Counted from the stretch's first letter, positions 52,791-63,153 are shown. The stretch is DNA of 64,000 bases from a bacterium (GCA_024275165.1 JAJRZQ010000003.1:62001-126000); one strand, 5' to 3'. The notes: generated by a model from the letters alone, not told the origin. Translations and numbers: made by a program.

Positions 52791-55700
52791 CTACCAAACC
52801 ACGACCAGCGTGGAAACGCTTTGGTTCCCCCATTGAGCGGTAATGGTCGCTCTTCCCTTTGCCCGTCCGGAAACCAAACCCTTTTCCCCAGGGCGATTGC
52901 TCACCGAAGCAACCTCTGGGGCCGAACTACTCCAAATAACCGCCTCATTGACCTTGAGGCTGCTGATCATCCCCCCGGCGCTGGTAAAAGTCCCTGTCGC
53001 GTTTAATTGCAACCGGCGCAACTCGGCCAGACTGGCGTTTTGAGGGTTGATGCTCAAACCAGATAAATTACGACTTTCTAAAGTAAGGCTGACTGAGCCC
53101 TGCACCCCGCCCCAGTCTGCCCGCACGGGCATCGTTCCGGCGGCGAGGGGGTACAAAAGGCCCTGCTCCCCCTCTTGATTGGAGACGACCCCCACTGTCG
53201 GTGCCGTGGTGGACCAGGTTACCACCTCGGTGAGGTCCTGCACGGTTCCATCGCTGTAGACCCCCACAGCGTGCAAGGGGTGAGACAGCGCCAAGGGAAA
53301 GGTTCCGGCCGCGGGGGTGATTTCAATGCTGCTTAAAGTCGGCGCCTTAATAGCCACCACGCCACCGCTAGCCGATAAAACAGCCCCATGCCGCGCCTGA
53401 ACCTGCAACGAGCTGCTCACCGCCAAAGCCTCTACCACCCCCTTTTGCCCTTTACCGTGCAAGACTTTGGCAGCGGTGGAGGAGGCCGTCCATAAAACCG
53501 AATCGGTGATGTCGCGAATGGTTCCATCGGAAAAGGTTCCCAGGGCTTTGAAGTGGCCCCGACTCCCAACCGTAAGGTTGAAGTTTGTCGGGGTTACTTG
53601 AATCGAAGAGAGGGTTGCCCCATCGGCGTTCAAAGTCGTTGTTCCCTGCGCCGTTCCCAGGCTCGCCGTAATCGAGGCGGCGCTAGCCGCTTTGCGATAT
53701 ACCGCCAAGCCCGCCTCGGCCATGCCGTTTTCCACCGGCACATCGGTGCGTTCTAAAGCGGGGTTTAAGTTCGACCAAGCCACGCTACTCGTTAGATCCA
53801 CCCCCCACAGCAAACCGCCGGAGGTCTTGAATTCACCTAAAGCATGCAGGGGGAGCTGAAACCCCGCGGAAAGCCGATCATACTGAGGGGTCAGATGAAT
53901 CTTGCTGAGGCTGCTCGCATCCACGGTAACGGCCAGGCTCGCTGTTTTGGTCACCGAGGCGTTATCCTTCCAAGAAGCCGTAAGGGTCGCGCTTCCCGCC
54001 CCTAGGGTTTGGGCTACCCCTTGGCTCCCCGGCTGGTTGCTGATCCGAATCACCGCGGGATTGCTGCTGAACCAGGTTGCCTCTTGGGTCAAGTCTTCGT
54101 GGGAATAGGTAGTTCCATTGATAAACTCTCCTTGAGCCTGAAACCGCAAGGTGACCCCAACCGGCAGGGTGGAAACCAAAGGGGTAAGGAATAAATTATT
54201 GTAGGCGTAGCTTGCCGCTGACTTGACCGTTACCGTGGCCGTCCCCGTTACCGTGCCGGAAGTCGCCGTCATGGTCGAAGTTCCCGCCAAGACCCCCGTC
54301 ACCAAGCCTTCACGCCCTACAGCGTTGCTCACCCTAGCGGTCGCAGCGGAACTGCTCGACCAATTCACCGCTGGCGTCATATCGACCGCGTAACTATCGC
54401 TGCCATTGCTGTAGATCCCTATAGCTTTTAGAGGCATGAGCCCCTTTTCACTCATTAGGCTGGAGGGAGTATCCACCGTTAAACTGGTCAGGCTATAGCC
54501 GCTGCTTGAGACCGTGAAATTTGATTTTGCCGAGACCCCTTGACTGATGGCCTGGATGGAAACCGCTCCCGCGCCCAGATAAGTGAGTTTTCCTTTGTGC
54601 CCCCCTTGGTTGCTTACATGGAGAATCGTCTTATCGCTGCTGCTCCACTCCACCCGTTCGGTGACCTCAAGCTTATAGCGAGCCGTACCGTCCAAATAGG
54701 TTCCATAGGCGCGCAATTGTTGCACGGAGCCCGTGGTAAGCTTGCGATCATTCGGAGTCACACTCAAGTCAACCAATTGAGCGGTCGTAGGTAAAACCGT
54801 CAGGGTTAGACTGATGGTCTTGAGCGTATTGGCCCCCGCTGCCGTGATGACCACCGTTCCCGGGGCCACCGCGGTAACCGCCCCCTGGCAGGGGGCCGCG
54901 TTGCACACCGTCGCGATGGTGGAGTCCGAGCTGGTCCAGCTTAAAGAAGAGGTGATCTCTTGATGGGTATAGCTCGAAACCCCATCAAAATAAATCCCCA
55001 CTCCCTTTAAGTAAAAAGTTGAGCCCACCTGCAAAGCCGAAAGAGCCGGTTCAATGGCAATGGAGCTTAAGCTTTGAGTCCCGACCTTCACCGTTGCAGA
55101 GCCACTCGTCGCCCCTAAGGCAGCGCTTAAAACCGAGGTTCCGGCAGCCAAGCCCGTTACCTCGCCACGATACCCCCGAAAGTTGCTGACGGTTGCAGTG
55201 GCTGGGGTCGCGCTGCTCCATAGGGAGCTCTCGGTTAAATCTTGTTTTTTCCCGCTCGCTAAAATCCCCATGGCCTTAAACCGTACCGCGCTTTGAGCCG
55301 CGACATCGCTAAAGCTAGGGGTGAGCCCGAGACTGGAGAGGGTATCGCTGTTAAAAGTGAGGCTGCTGGTGCCGGAAATCTGATTGAAGCTTGCGGTAAT
55401 CTCGGTCGTTCCCGCGCTCACCGAAGTCGCCCGACCGGCGTCTTCATAAGCGTTGCCGATCAAGGCAACGCTTACAGCCGAACTGCTCCAGGTGACATAG
55501 GGGGTTAAATCCACGGTGAGCCCATCCGAATAAACCCCCGTGGCGCTAAATTGAACCTCCGGGGTCAAGGATAAGGCTAAACTGGGCTGGTAAGGAGAGA
55601 CTTCAATCGAGCTGAGCGCGGCATCGGTGATCTCTAAGGTCGTGGTTCCCGTGACGCCTTGGTAGGTGGAGGAAATGGTTACCGTGCCGGGCTGTAGAGG

Positions 55701-56006
55701 GAATAAAGTTCCCCTGAGGTGGTCGCCCCCCGCTACATTGACGATCTTTGCAAGCTGGGTATCCGAAACGCTCCAGCTTGCCTGCTCGGTTACATTCGCG
55801 TCCGCGCTCACCGTATAAACCGCGGTTGCCGTATATTGCACCTGAATGCCTTTGGGCACAATGGAATAAGAAGCGGAGATGGAGATGCTATCTAGTTTGT
55901 CTTCCTTTTTGGTCAAGGAGGACTTACACGAAAAGACCAAAGCCAGGGCCAGGATCAAGCCCAAAAGGCGAAAGAGCTTTCCGGTTCGGTTAGCGCGCTT
56001 TTTCAT
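52791..56006 (-). CDS. Big2-repeat lipoprotein, 11 repeats (paralogue)
   Basis: The 1071 residues start with a signal peptide and lipobox LVFSC (Cys27). About 11 Big2 repeats follow, with the same register as the 48939-52184 protein. The fourth repeat holds the same unique cysteine pair (CNAAPCQG), where the other reads CNDVKCKG. Typical repeat text is GVYSDGTVQDLTEVVTW and SVSNRPGEKGLVSG. The two most likely arose by whole-gene duplication. Presumed surface location; ligand unknown. Confidence 0.85.
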   Translation of the reverse strand: MKKRANRTGKLFRLLGLILALALVFSCKSSLTKKEDKLDSISISASYSIVPKGIQVQYTATAVYTVSADANVTEQASWSVSDTQLAKIVNVAGGDHLRGTLFPLQPGTVTISSTYQGVTGTTTLEITDAALSSIEVSPYQPSLALSLTPEVQFSATGVYSDGLTVDLTPYVTWSSSAVSVALIGNAYEDAGRATSVSAGTTEITASFNQISGTSSLTFNSDTLSSLGLTPSFSDVAAQSAVRFKAMGILASGKKQDLTESSLWSSATPATATVSNFRGYRGEVTGLAAGTSVLSAALGATSGSATVKVGTQSLSSIAIEPALSALQVGSTFYLKGVGIYFDGVSSYTHQEITSSLSWTSSDSTIATVCNAAPCQGAVTAVAPGTVVITAAGANTLKTISLTLTVLPTTAQLVDLSVTPNDRKLTTGSVQQLRAYGTYLDGTARYKLEVTERVEWSSSDKTILHVSNQGGHKGKLTYLGAGAVSIQAISQGVSAKSNFTVSSSGYSLTSLTVDTPSSLMSEKGLMPLKAIGIYSNGSDSYAVDMTPAVNWSSSSAATARVSNAVGREGLVTGVLAGTSTMTATSGTVTGTATVTVKSAASYAYNNLFLTPLVSTLPVGVTLRFQAQGEFINGTTYSHEDLTQEATWFSSNPAVIRISNQPGSQGVAQTLGAGSATLTASWKDNASVTKTASLAVTVDASSLSKIHLTPQYDRLSAGFQLPLHALGEFKTSGGLLWGVDLTSSVAWSNLNPALERTDVPVENGMAEAGLAVYRKAASAASITASLGTAQGTTTLNADGATLSSIQVTPTNFNLTVGSRGHFKALGTFSDGTIRDITDSVLWTASSTAAKVLHGKGQKGVVEALAVSSSLQVQARHGAVLSASGGVVAIKAPTLSSIEITPAAGTFPLALSHPLHAVGVYSDGTVQDLTEVVTWSTTAPTVGVVSNQEGEQGLLYPLAAGTMPVRADWGGVQGSVSLTLESRNLSGLSINPQNASLAELRRLQLNATGTFTSAGGMISSLKVNEAVIWSSSAPEVASVSNRPGEKGLVSGRAKGRATITAQWGNQSVSTLVVVW

Positions 56007-56019
56007 GTCGTCCTCTTTT

Positions 56020-57093
56020 TCACTCGGTAATCGTGTATACTTTGGTTTGTACTTGGCCCTTGTAACGGGCGGTAAGGGTAACTGTTCCGGCCTTTAAGGC
56101 CGTTAAACGACCTGAATGAGCCCAGTCATTGGCCACCTGCGCAAGCTGGTCGTCAGAACTGGTCCAGGTTGCCTGTTCGGTCACATCTAAGCTGGTATTG
56201 TCGCTTAAGGCAATATGTAAACTAAGCTGCGCCTCGGCCCCAATGGGAACCCGCGTTTCCAAGGGCAAAATCGTCATCGAAGAGAGACTGGCCGAAGTCA
56301 GGGTATAGCTCGCAAAGGCATAGGTTGTCGGCAAATAGGCCGCTACCGTCTTCACTCCCGCGGTCGTTAGGTACAGGCTCCCCGCAGAGGCGACCTCATA
56401 CCCCGAAACCGCCCCGGTAGAGTACCAGGTCGCCGCGTCGGTCACATCCAGCACGGTGTTGTCGCTTAAAGTAGCCAAGGCCTTAAAGCGCACCACATGA
56501 CCCACCGGTAGGGAGGTCGGGGGAGAAAGAGTCATACTGGAAACCGTAGCGCTGCTCACGCTCAAGGTGGCACTTCCCGCAACCTGCCCTAAAGTCGCCG
56601 TCACCGTAACGGTGCCCGCGCTCAACCCGTAGACCTTCCCCCGCTCTTTCGCGTTCAAGTGAACCTGGGCCACCGCGGTATTGGAGCTGCTCCACAAGAC
56701 GCTCGCGGTTAAATCCTGGGTGCTGCCATCGGAAAACACTCCAATGGCTTTCAACTGCTTGGATAGGTTCGGCAAGGTCACGGGGTTTAAGGGTTGAATC
56801 TCAATGCGGCTCAAGGCCCCTGAAATTTCTCTCACCGCCATGCGCCCGCTGCGGTTGGTGGTTCCCGCCAAAATTTGCCCTTCCCCATTGCCTTTGCGGA
56901 TAAAACTTCCGGCCTTTTCAAAGGGGCGCGGTTGCAGCGCCGCGGTTAAGCTGGTCCACTGGGCCAAATGCCCCACTGCTTGTTTATACCCATTCGAATC
57001 GAGTAAAAAAGCGGAAAAGGAGACCAAGGAATCAAGCATGACTTTGGGCTCTTTCGGGCTGACCTCAAGTCGTTGGTGCGTCCCTGTGTTCAC
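56020..57093 (-). pseudogene. C-terminal half of a Big2-repeat protein, split from its lipoprotein half by an in-frame TAA
   Basis: These 357 residues contain about four Big2 repeats (GVFSDGSTQDLTASVLWSSS; LSDNTSLDVTEQATWTSS) but no signal peptide. GTG 57093 could start translation, but the frame is continuous with the upstream open frame (57100-58254) apart from one TAA at 57102-57100. The joined sequence, SGST-stop-ATVNTGTHQRLEVSP, keeps the Big2 register across the stop, with the next repeat beginning at LEVSP. A CAA-to-TAA change would explain it. It may be a broken gene, a sequencing or assembly error, or readthrough. Alone it would stay in the cytoplasm. Confidence 0.7.
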
Positions 57094-57099
57094 CGTTGC

Positions 57100-58254
57100 T
57101 TAGGTACTCCCCGAGAGGGTGACCGGAACTGTCAAGGCTTGGGTAAAACTGGCGCTGAGGGTACTGCTTCCCGTTGCTTTGGCTTGAGTCAAACTGGGGT
57201 TCATGCTGCCCATGCTCACTACCGTCGGCGCGGAACTCGTCCAAGTCGATTGCTCGGTGACCTCTTTAGCGTAATAGACGCTCCCCACCGAGACCACTGC
57301 CCAGGCCCTTAAATTTTCTTGACTCCCCACCACCCATTGGGGCGCCTGGGGCCAAACCTCCACTTCTTGCAGCGTCCCCGCCACTGCCGTGCCGGTCAAA
57401 CTGGCGCTCAAGCCGCCGATGGAGGCGCTCAAACTGATGGCCCCCGCAGCTGCGGGAGTAAAATAAGCGTTCCCTTTTGGGGTATAACTGAGCGCGCCGC
57501 CGGTCGCGCTCCAATCCACCTGGTCGGATAAATCCCGCACCTGATTGCCCGCATAGACCCCTATGGCCCGCACTCGTTCTGGAATCTTTTCAATCCAAAG
57601 CGTTGAAACAGGCTCTAGGGTTAAGGACAACAGCCCCGCTTGGGTCACCGTAGAAGTCAAGGTCGCCCGCAAACCGAAGAGATCGGCCGTAATCACAGCC
57701 GAGCCTTGAGCCAAAGGGCTTAAGCGGCCTTTGTTCCCCTCGCTGTCGGAAACACTGGCCACGGTTGTATCACTGCTCGACCAACTCGCTAAATTCGAGA
57801 CATCTTGGGTGGCGTCGTTACTCAATACCGCGACCGCGGTCAAGGTGGCGTCTTGATCAATATAATAGCTGCTGCGGTCTGTGCTCACGCTCAGGCCGGT
57901 CACGCCGTAAACCGTTAGGGGAAGGCTTCTGGTCACTCCCTGATAACTGGCGTAAGCCACGACTTTGCCCGGCGCTTTAGCCTGCAACAAGCCGTTTTTT
58001 ACCAAAGAAAACTCCGCTACGGTTTTATCGCTGGTCCACCAGGTGGCCTCGGTGGTCAAGGCCGTTTCGCTCGCGTCTTTACCCACCGCCTTGGCACTGA
58101 ATTGCGTTTGTTCTTGCACCAGCATACTGGTTGAGGCGGGGCTCACCTCCAAATAGGCGATTGGCTGATCATCCGCGGTAACGGCCGCTTTGCGGCAGCC
58201 TAAAAATAAGCCCAAACAAAGCAGTAAAAATATAAAGTCTTTGACTAATTTCAT
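57100..58254 (-). pseudogene. N-terminal half of the split Big2-repeat lipoprotein
   Basis: The 384 residues begin with a signal peptide and a textbook lipobox FLGC (Cys20). Four Big2 repeats follow (VLSNDATQDVSNLASWSSSD; VYAGNQVRDLSDQVDWSA) and the frame ends ...VTLSGST then TAA. Without the stop the product would be about 744 residues with eight repeats, closer to its two 11-repeat neighbours. The shorter form could still be a functional exported lipoprotein, so the call of pseudogene is provisional. Confidence 0.65.
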
Positions 58255-58272
58255 GGGTTTAACATAGCCAGT

Positions 58273-61200
58273 TTACCACCGCCATTGCAAGCCGATGTTC
58301 CAGCCTAATTGGTAAAAATCCGGAGTAAGGGATAACTGCGGCATCCGAGGGTTATGAAAAGCCAATATATCTTCTCCACATAGGTCTTGATAAATCCACC
58401 AAGCTTCCACCCCCAAAGCCAGCAGGGTGAAAGCATCATAAATTTTTGCCTTTGCCAGGTGCCGCTTTTCGCTTTCTTGAGCGGCGGTAAGGGCCGCTGC
58501 CTGGCCGGCAAATTGGGTCGGGCTGCTTAAGGTGGCATATCCGGCGACCAGTTGCTCTGCTTCGCTTTGTTTTTGTGCTGCCAATTTTTGTTCCTGTTGG
58601 CCCTGGTACAACCCCAAAGCGAGGAGAGACCCCGTACCCACATGTTTCCAAAAACCTTGGGGTAGGTCGTCCCCCCAGGTCGCCTCATCGGGGCCGGGGC
58701 CTAAAAAGAGGGTGTAGCCCTCCCACAATAACCCGGCGACCAGCAAGGCGTCATAGCTGTTGTTTCGTTGGACGCTGCCTTCCAGTCGGCTCGCGTTGCT
58801 TGCCAATTGAGATCGCACGCTCTGCACCTCTGCGGGGGAGCCGGCGGTCGCGTAGGCGGCAAAAAGCTGCTCCCGCTCGCTTTGAGCGGCCTGATAGTTT
58901 TTTTGCTCCAATAAAGAAAGGTAAAGCCCGCTAAAGGCCAAAAGCAAGGGGGGCACATGCCGGGTTAGGGTCCTTTCTGTTTCTTTGCTCACCCAGGCGT
59001 TCGGGTCTTCGATCCCTCCGGCCAGTCGAGCCTCTTCCTCGGTTAGAATCCGCAACAAATAACTGGATTGGGCAAAGTTGTTTTTATCGTTATAGTCTTT
59101 GCCCTCCCCAAGTTGCACGCTCGCTTCTAGGCGGTAATCCCCCGGGGGTAAATCCGTTGGAATTGTAAACTCTTCACTCCAGTCCTCATCCCCTTTAGAT
59201 CGCAGAGAGTCAAATCTCCGCTCCAACCCAATCGAGGTTCGCGCGTCCCCTGCTGCCACCAGTTGATAAGAAACACTAAAGGCCCCGGCTTGCTCTATCC
59301 CATAATTTTTCAACACAAAATCTTGCTCAAAACTCTTGCCGGGCCACAAGGTCGTTCGCCGGGGGCGACCCTCTAAATCAATGGCCAAATCCAAGGGAAC
59401 CGGAGCAATATAAATCACCAAGCCGCTACTGCCTTGGTTGTTTTCTCGGCTCGCCTCTTCACCTTGGGTGGTTACTTCCGCGATGACCTGGTAACGCCCC
59501 GCGGCAAGATCGGGCAAACGCAAGCTTTTGTTGATTTCCCTTGCCGCTTGTTTGGGCAATAAGGCGGGGAATTCTTCTTCTTTAAAAATGGGGATTTTTT
59601 CCCCCTTTTCACTTTCCAAAAAATAGCGGATTCGATAGGGGCTGCTCTTGGCCAAGCCTTGGTTTAAGGGGCGAATCGCAAGCTCGATATCCATTCCGGG
59701 GTGTACCTGAGGCGGAGCTTTGGCCGCTACCTGGATGTATAAATCAGGCAAGGGCTCGCTGACTTCCAAGTCCATCCCGCTGATTAATTTATTGTCTTCC
59801 AGGCTCCACTCCCCTCGGTTTTCCACCTGCTCAACATGGACGATCAACCTATACTTAGCCGGGATCAAACCCACGGGCAGGGTCAACTTCTTTTGAAACT
59901 TAAAGGGCTCGGCCTCCGCCGCTAAGGATAAAAACCGATCTTTTTCCAAGATGTCAAAATTCATTCCCGCCTCGTTTTGCACAATATAGCTGACCACAAA
60001 ATCGCTGGAGGGCTTTTTCCCACTGTTGTTGACAATGAAGTCGAGGTAAATTTCTTGGCCCGGCTGCAACCCCTTAAAGCGAAAGGGGGTGGCAAAGGCA
60101 ATGCCCAAATCGGGCAACCCCTCTCTACGATGCTTTTCAATAGCCGCAAACAGAGCCTGTAAGGCGGCCTGATTCGTCGCCACCTGTTGCGCCTCCCCTT
60201 CATCTAAATCCGCCTCGTCTTTCACCTTTTCATAAGCTTCCAAGGCAGAGCCTATTGACTTTAAGTCTCGGGTAAGCGACAGTTCTTGCGTCAAGATATC
60301 CAGGTTTTTTAAGAGGTCCGGTTTTGGGGTCTCCAAGGTGTTTTGCGCCAAGAAATGCTCGACCGCTTGGGTATGTTGCTGGAGACCTCGACGGGCCAAC
60401 CCTAAATAATACTCCACCAAGGGGTAGCCGGGCATGAGGTTTTTTAAGGACTGAAAAGCGCTCAAGGCATCGCCGTACTTTTGCTTGTTCAGTAAAGAGA
60501 GCCCCAGGCGTTTAAACTCCTCTGCCAAAAAAGCCTCATCAGACTGCCCCGTGAGCTGGCTCGCCCCTGCCTTAATCTGAGACTTTAACTCTTGATTGAG
60601 GGCTAAGCGCGCTGAAAGACTGATCCGCCCTAAGCTTGCGGTCAACACATTCAACGCCGCCGCATCGTTCCCCTGTTCTGCGTACACCTTGGATAAGGAC
60701 AAGGAAAGGTTTAGGTTTTCCGGTTCTTCTTCCAATTGGGCGTTCAAGGCGTTGGTCACCTCCCCGGCTTGCCCCTGGGCGATATACATGGCAATGGCCT
60801 GATCTCGCTGGGCCAAATCCATCGCCTTTAACTCTTTTGCCTGTGCCAGGCCTGCTTTCGCCCCTAATTTGGGATCGGCGATATTTAAGCTTAAGGCCCC
60901 CAGCTTTGGGATTTGTACAAAATCCGCTACCTTCAGCCCTAAAAGCAACTCCTCTATCGGGGCCTCGGCGAGTTTAGGCAGGTCGGGCACCCCGCTGAAA
61001 ACCGCTCCAGAACGCCCCTCTCCATACTGATTCAAGGCATAAAGGCGGTAATAATAGGTCACCTTATTGCTCAGCCCCTGGTGGACGAATCCGCTTTTGA
61101 CCTGGGGAACGCGCTCCCATTCCCGCGCTTTTTGCTCCTTATCACGGCTCCAGCGCAGGTTATACCCCGTTGCCCCCTTGACCTCTTTCCAAGTCAGAGT

Positions 61201-62169
61201 TAAGCGCCCATCACCGGGTTTGACCTTGGCCTTGGGGCCCCTTGGGGGTCTGGGGTTCGGGGTAACCGCGACCTCATCGCTCAAGTCGCCCAAGCCAGCG
61301 GCCCCTACAGCGGCAATGGCATAATAATAGGGTTTGCCGTTATTTAACCCTTGATGGATAAAGTTGTTTTCTATGTTTTGAATCCGCTTTGCCCGTTCCG
61401 CGCTCACCCCCGGCTGATTGGACCAAAACAGGGTATAACTCCGCGCCCCTTGAATTCGGTTGTAGGAAAGCAATACTTTTTTATTCCCCCCCACGGCGAT
61501 TAAAATGGGCGCCGGAAGTTTGGTAAAAATATGCCCCCCCGTAATCTTCACCAATTTGCCGTTAACCCAAACCCCTACGCCTTGAATATAATCATTTCTC
61601 TGCTTTTTTAAAAGATCGCTCAACTCCTGCTTGCTGCCAAAGTGAATTTCTTTATCCTTTCCGGCCGACCGATCCGAAAGCACTACCTTTTGTTTATCCT
61701 TGAAAAAATCCATGGTTAAATTCTGGTAGTTGCTGCTTTTATCGGCAAAAATATTGTAATCCTTCCCGTACACCTTTAAAATAAGCTGGCGAAAGGGGGC
61801 CTTGAGCAAAAAGGCGGCGGGCAAGGAAAAGGAAAAGTCCAATTCCGACTTCGGCGGAACCACCGGCAGCTTCACCCCCCGCCACCTGCGTTCAACCCCT
61901 CCCTTCAGCAAAAGAATCGCTTGCAGCTCCGCCGGTTTGCTCCCTTGGTTTTTAATGGTGAAGAAAAATTCGAAATCTTGGTTTTCCGCGTTCCAGCTAA
62001 CCCGAATGGGGCTGGTGCTGACAGGAATCAATTTTGCCGCGGGGAGGCGGCCAGGGAGTAAAAGAGCCACTCCCAACATCCATAAGGTCGCGTGCCGAAT
62101 AAACCGCCCCCTGCCCTGAAATAAAAGCTTTTTTATTTTTAGCCAAATCGAGTTCGCTCCCTCAGGCAT
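58273..62169 (-). CDS. Large FN3 / TPR / CARDB envelope protein
   Basis: The 1298 residues have a long basic N-region and hydrophobic segment (residues 26-45), probably a signal peptide. An N-terminal Ig-like beta region follows (about 46-165). Two fibronectin type III domains (about 222-305 and 312-396) share YYYAIAAVGAAGLGDLS-like strands. A TPR-like helical part spans about 450-610. Three CARDB-type adhesion domains follow (about 686-803, 806-920 and 925-1040; e.g. LPDLGIAFATPFRFKGLQPG and LKNYGIEQAGAFSVSYQL). The C-terminal 230 residues have helices and end GWNIGLQWRW, as in outer-membrane strands. It is the largest gene of the operon and has no named family. Confidence 0.75.
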   Translation of the reverse strand: MPEGANSIWLKIKKLLFQGRGRFIRHATLWMLGVALLLPGRLPAAKLIPVSTSPIRVSWNAENQDFEFFFTIKNQGSKPAELQAILLLKGGVERRWRGVKLPVVPPKSELDFSFSLPAAFLLKAPFRQLILKVYGKDYNIFADKSSNYQNLTMDFFKDKQKVVLSDRSAGKDKEIHFGSKQELSDLLKKQRNDYIQGVGVWVNGKLVKITGGHIFTKLPAPILIAVGGNKKVLLSYNRIQGARSYTLFWSNQPGVSAERAKRIQNIENNFIHQGLNNGKPYYYAIAAVGAAGLGDLSDEVAVTPNPRPPRGPKAKVKPGDGRLTLTWKEVKGATGYNLRWSRDKEQKAREWERVPQVKSGFVHQGLSNKVTYYYRLYALNQYGEGRSGAVFSGVPDLPKLAEAPIEELLLGLKVADFVQIPKLGALSLNIADPKLGAKAGLAQAKELKAMDLAQRDQAIAMYIAQGQAGEVTNALNAQLEEEPENLNLSLSLSKVYAEQGNDAAALNVLTASLGRISLSARLALNQELKSQIKAGASQLTGQSDEAFLAEEFKRLGLSLLNKQKYGDALSAFQSLKNLMPGYPLVEYYLGLARRGLQQHTQAVEHFLAQNTLETPKPDLLKNLDILTQELSLTRDLKSIGSALEAYEKVKDEADLDEGEAQQVATNQAALQALFAAIEKHRREGLPDLGIAFATPFRFKGLQPGQEIYLDFIVNNSGKKPSSDFVVSYIVQNEAGMNFDILEKDRFLSLAAEAEPFKFQKKLTLPVGLIPAKYRLIVHVEQVENRGEWSLEDNKLISGMDLEVSEPLPDLYIQVAAKAPPQVHPGMDIELAIRPLNQGLAKSSPYRIRYFLESEKGEKIPIFKEEEFPALLPKQAAREINKSLRLPDLAAGRYQVIAEVTTQGEEASRENNQGSSGLVIYIAPVPLDLAIDLEGRPRRTTLWPGKSFEQDFVLKNYGIEQAGAFSVSYQLVAAGDARTSIGLERRFDSLRSKGDEDWSEEFTIPTDLPPGDYRLEASVQLGEGKDYNDKNNFAQSSYLLRILTEEEARLAGGIEDPNAWVSKETERTLTRHVPPLLLAFSGLYLSLLEQKNYQAAQSEREQLFAAYATAGSPAEVQSVRSQLASNASRLEGSVQRNNSYDALLVAGLLWEGYTLFLGPGPDEATWGDDLPQGFWKHVGTGSLLALGLYQGQQEQKLAAQKQSEAEQLVAGYATLSSPTQFAGQAAALTAAQESEKRHLAKAKIYDAFTLLALGVEAWWIYQDLCGEDILAFHNPRMPQLSLTPDFYQLGWNIGLQWRW

Positions 62170-62178
62170 CGTCGTTGA

Positions 62179-63153
62179 CTACCCCTTTTCAGTTAAACGG
62201 TATACTCCATCCCAATCCGCGGCAGGAGGTTTTTCTAAGAAAGTTTTGCATCTGACGACATAGGTCAAGCTGGGGCCATCCTTGGGATCAAGCTTTAAGG
62301 CCTGTTCAAAATCCGCCAAAGCCCCGGCAAAATCAAATTTTTTGTATTTTTCCAAGCCCTTTAGATATTGCGCCACTAGGTCGGCCTTAGGCCCTGGAGT
62401 CTGCCCCTTTTTGGCGATGAGGTCGTAGACGGTAATGGGCTCGTCTTTACCGACCACGGTGATTACATCCAACTCTCTGACATCAATCTGATCCTTGGCC
62501 ATGTCATAGGTCGCCTGGCTGATCATGCTGTAGTTTTTATAAAATTTATTCGCCCCTTCCAAACGGGCGGCAAGGTTTACCGCGTCCCCCATCATGGTAT
62601 AATCCATGCGGCTTTGACTCCCCATGTTGCCGACCACCATGGGGCCGGAGTTGATCCCCATCCGCACATGCAACAAGGGGCGGCCCTCGTCTAAGAGTTT
62701 TTTACGCATTTCGATCAGCCGGGTCTGCATCTCAACGGTAGCATGGCAACAACGCACCGCGTGATCGGGTTGGTCTAGGGGAGCCCCCCAAAAAGCGATG
62801 ATCGCGTCTCCTTCAAACTTATCGACCGTGCCGTCGTAAGCGGAAATGATATTACACATCTCGGTGAGATACTCGTTGAGCAGGGCGACCAACTCTTCGG
62901 GGGTGAGGCTCTCTGAAATGGTTGAAAAACCGGCAATATCGCTAAAATAAGCGGTCATTACCCTGCGTTCTCCCCCCAAACTTAGTTTGGTGGGGTCGTT
63001 GACCAAAGCCTCAATCACCGCGGGGCTTAAATATTGCCCAAAGGCGTTGGTAATGAAACTTTTTTGCTGTCTTTCTTGAATAAAAAGGTAGACATTGATC
63101 AAGATAAACCCGAGCAGGCCCGCAACTAAAGTATAGGCCATGGAAAATGCCAC
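62179..63153 (-). CDS. Class III adenylate/guanylate cyclase, cyclase half (frameshifted from CHASE2 half)
   Basis: The 324-residue open frame (GTG 63153) starts with a membrane helix (AYTLVAGLLGFILINVYLF) and has a full class III cyclase domain: AYFSDIAGFSTISESLTPEE (metal Asp), DKFEGDAIIAFWGAP and MGINSGPMVVGNMGSQSRMD, with DYTMMGDAVNLAARLEGANK. The C-terminal part is a TPR-like helical unit ending WDGVYRL, as in other CHASE2 cyclases. In this family the sensor and cyclase are one chain; here the frame changes at 63180-63190 (see the CHASE2 feature). The product makes cAMP or cGMP; the base cannot be told for sure. It starts the series of envelope genes. Confidence 0.85.
   Translation of the reverse strand: MAFSMAYTLVAGLLGFILINVYLFIQERQQKSFITNAFGQYLSPAVIEALVNDPTKLSLGGERRVMTAYFSDIAGFSTISESLTPEELVALLNEYLTEMCNIISAYDGTVDKFEGDAIIAFWGAPLDQPDHAVRCCHATVEMQTRLIEMRKKLLDEGRPLLHVRMGINSGPMVVGNMGSQSRMDYTMMGDAVNLAARLEGANKFYKNYSMISQATYDMAKDQIDVRELDVITVVGKDEPITVYDLIAKKGQTPGPKADLVAQYLKGLEKYKKFDFAGALADFEQALKLDPKDGPSLTYVVRCKTFLEKPPAADWDGVYRLTEKG

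Noticed and set aside
52121-52843. 240-residue open frame on the plus strand
   Set aside because: It is antisense to the Sua5/YrdC gene and shows no family motif; composition is Pro/Arg rich as expected for a shadow.
48939-58254. Possible DNA tandem repeat or CRISPR-like array
   Set aside because: The repetition is in protein (Big2 domains of 80-100 residues). At DNA level the repeats are diverged and there are no short direct repeats with spacers.
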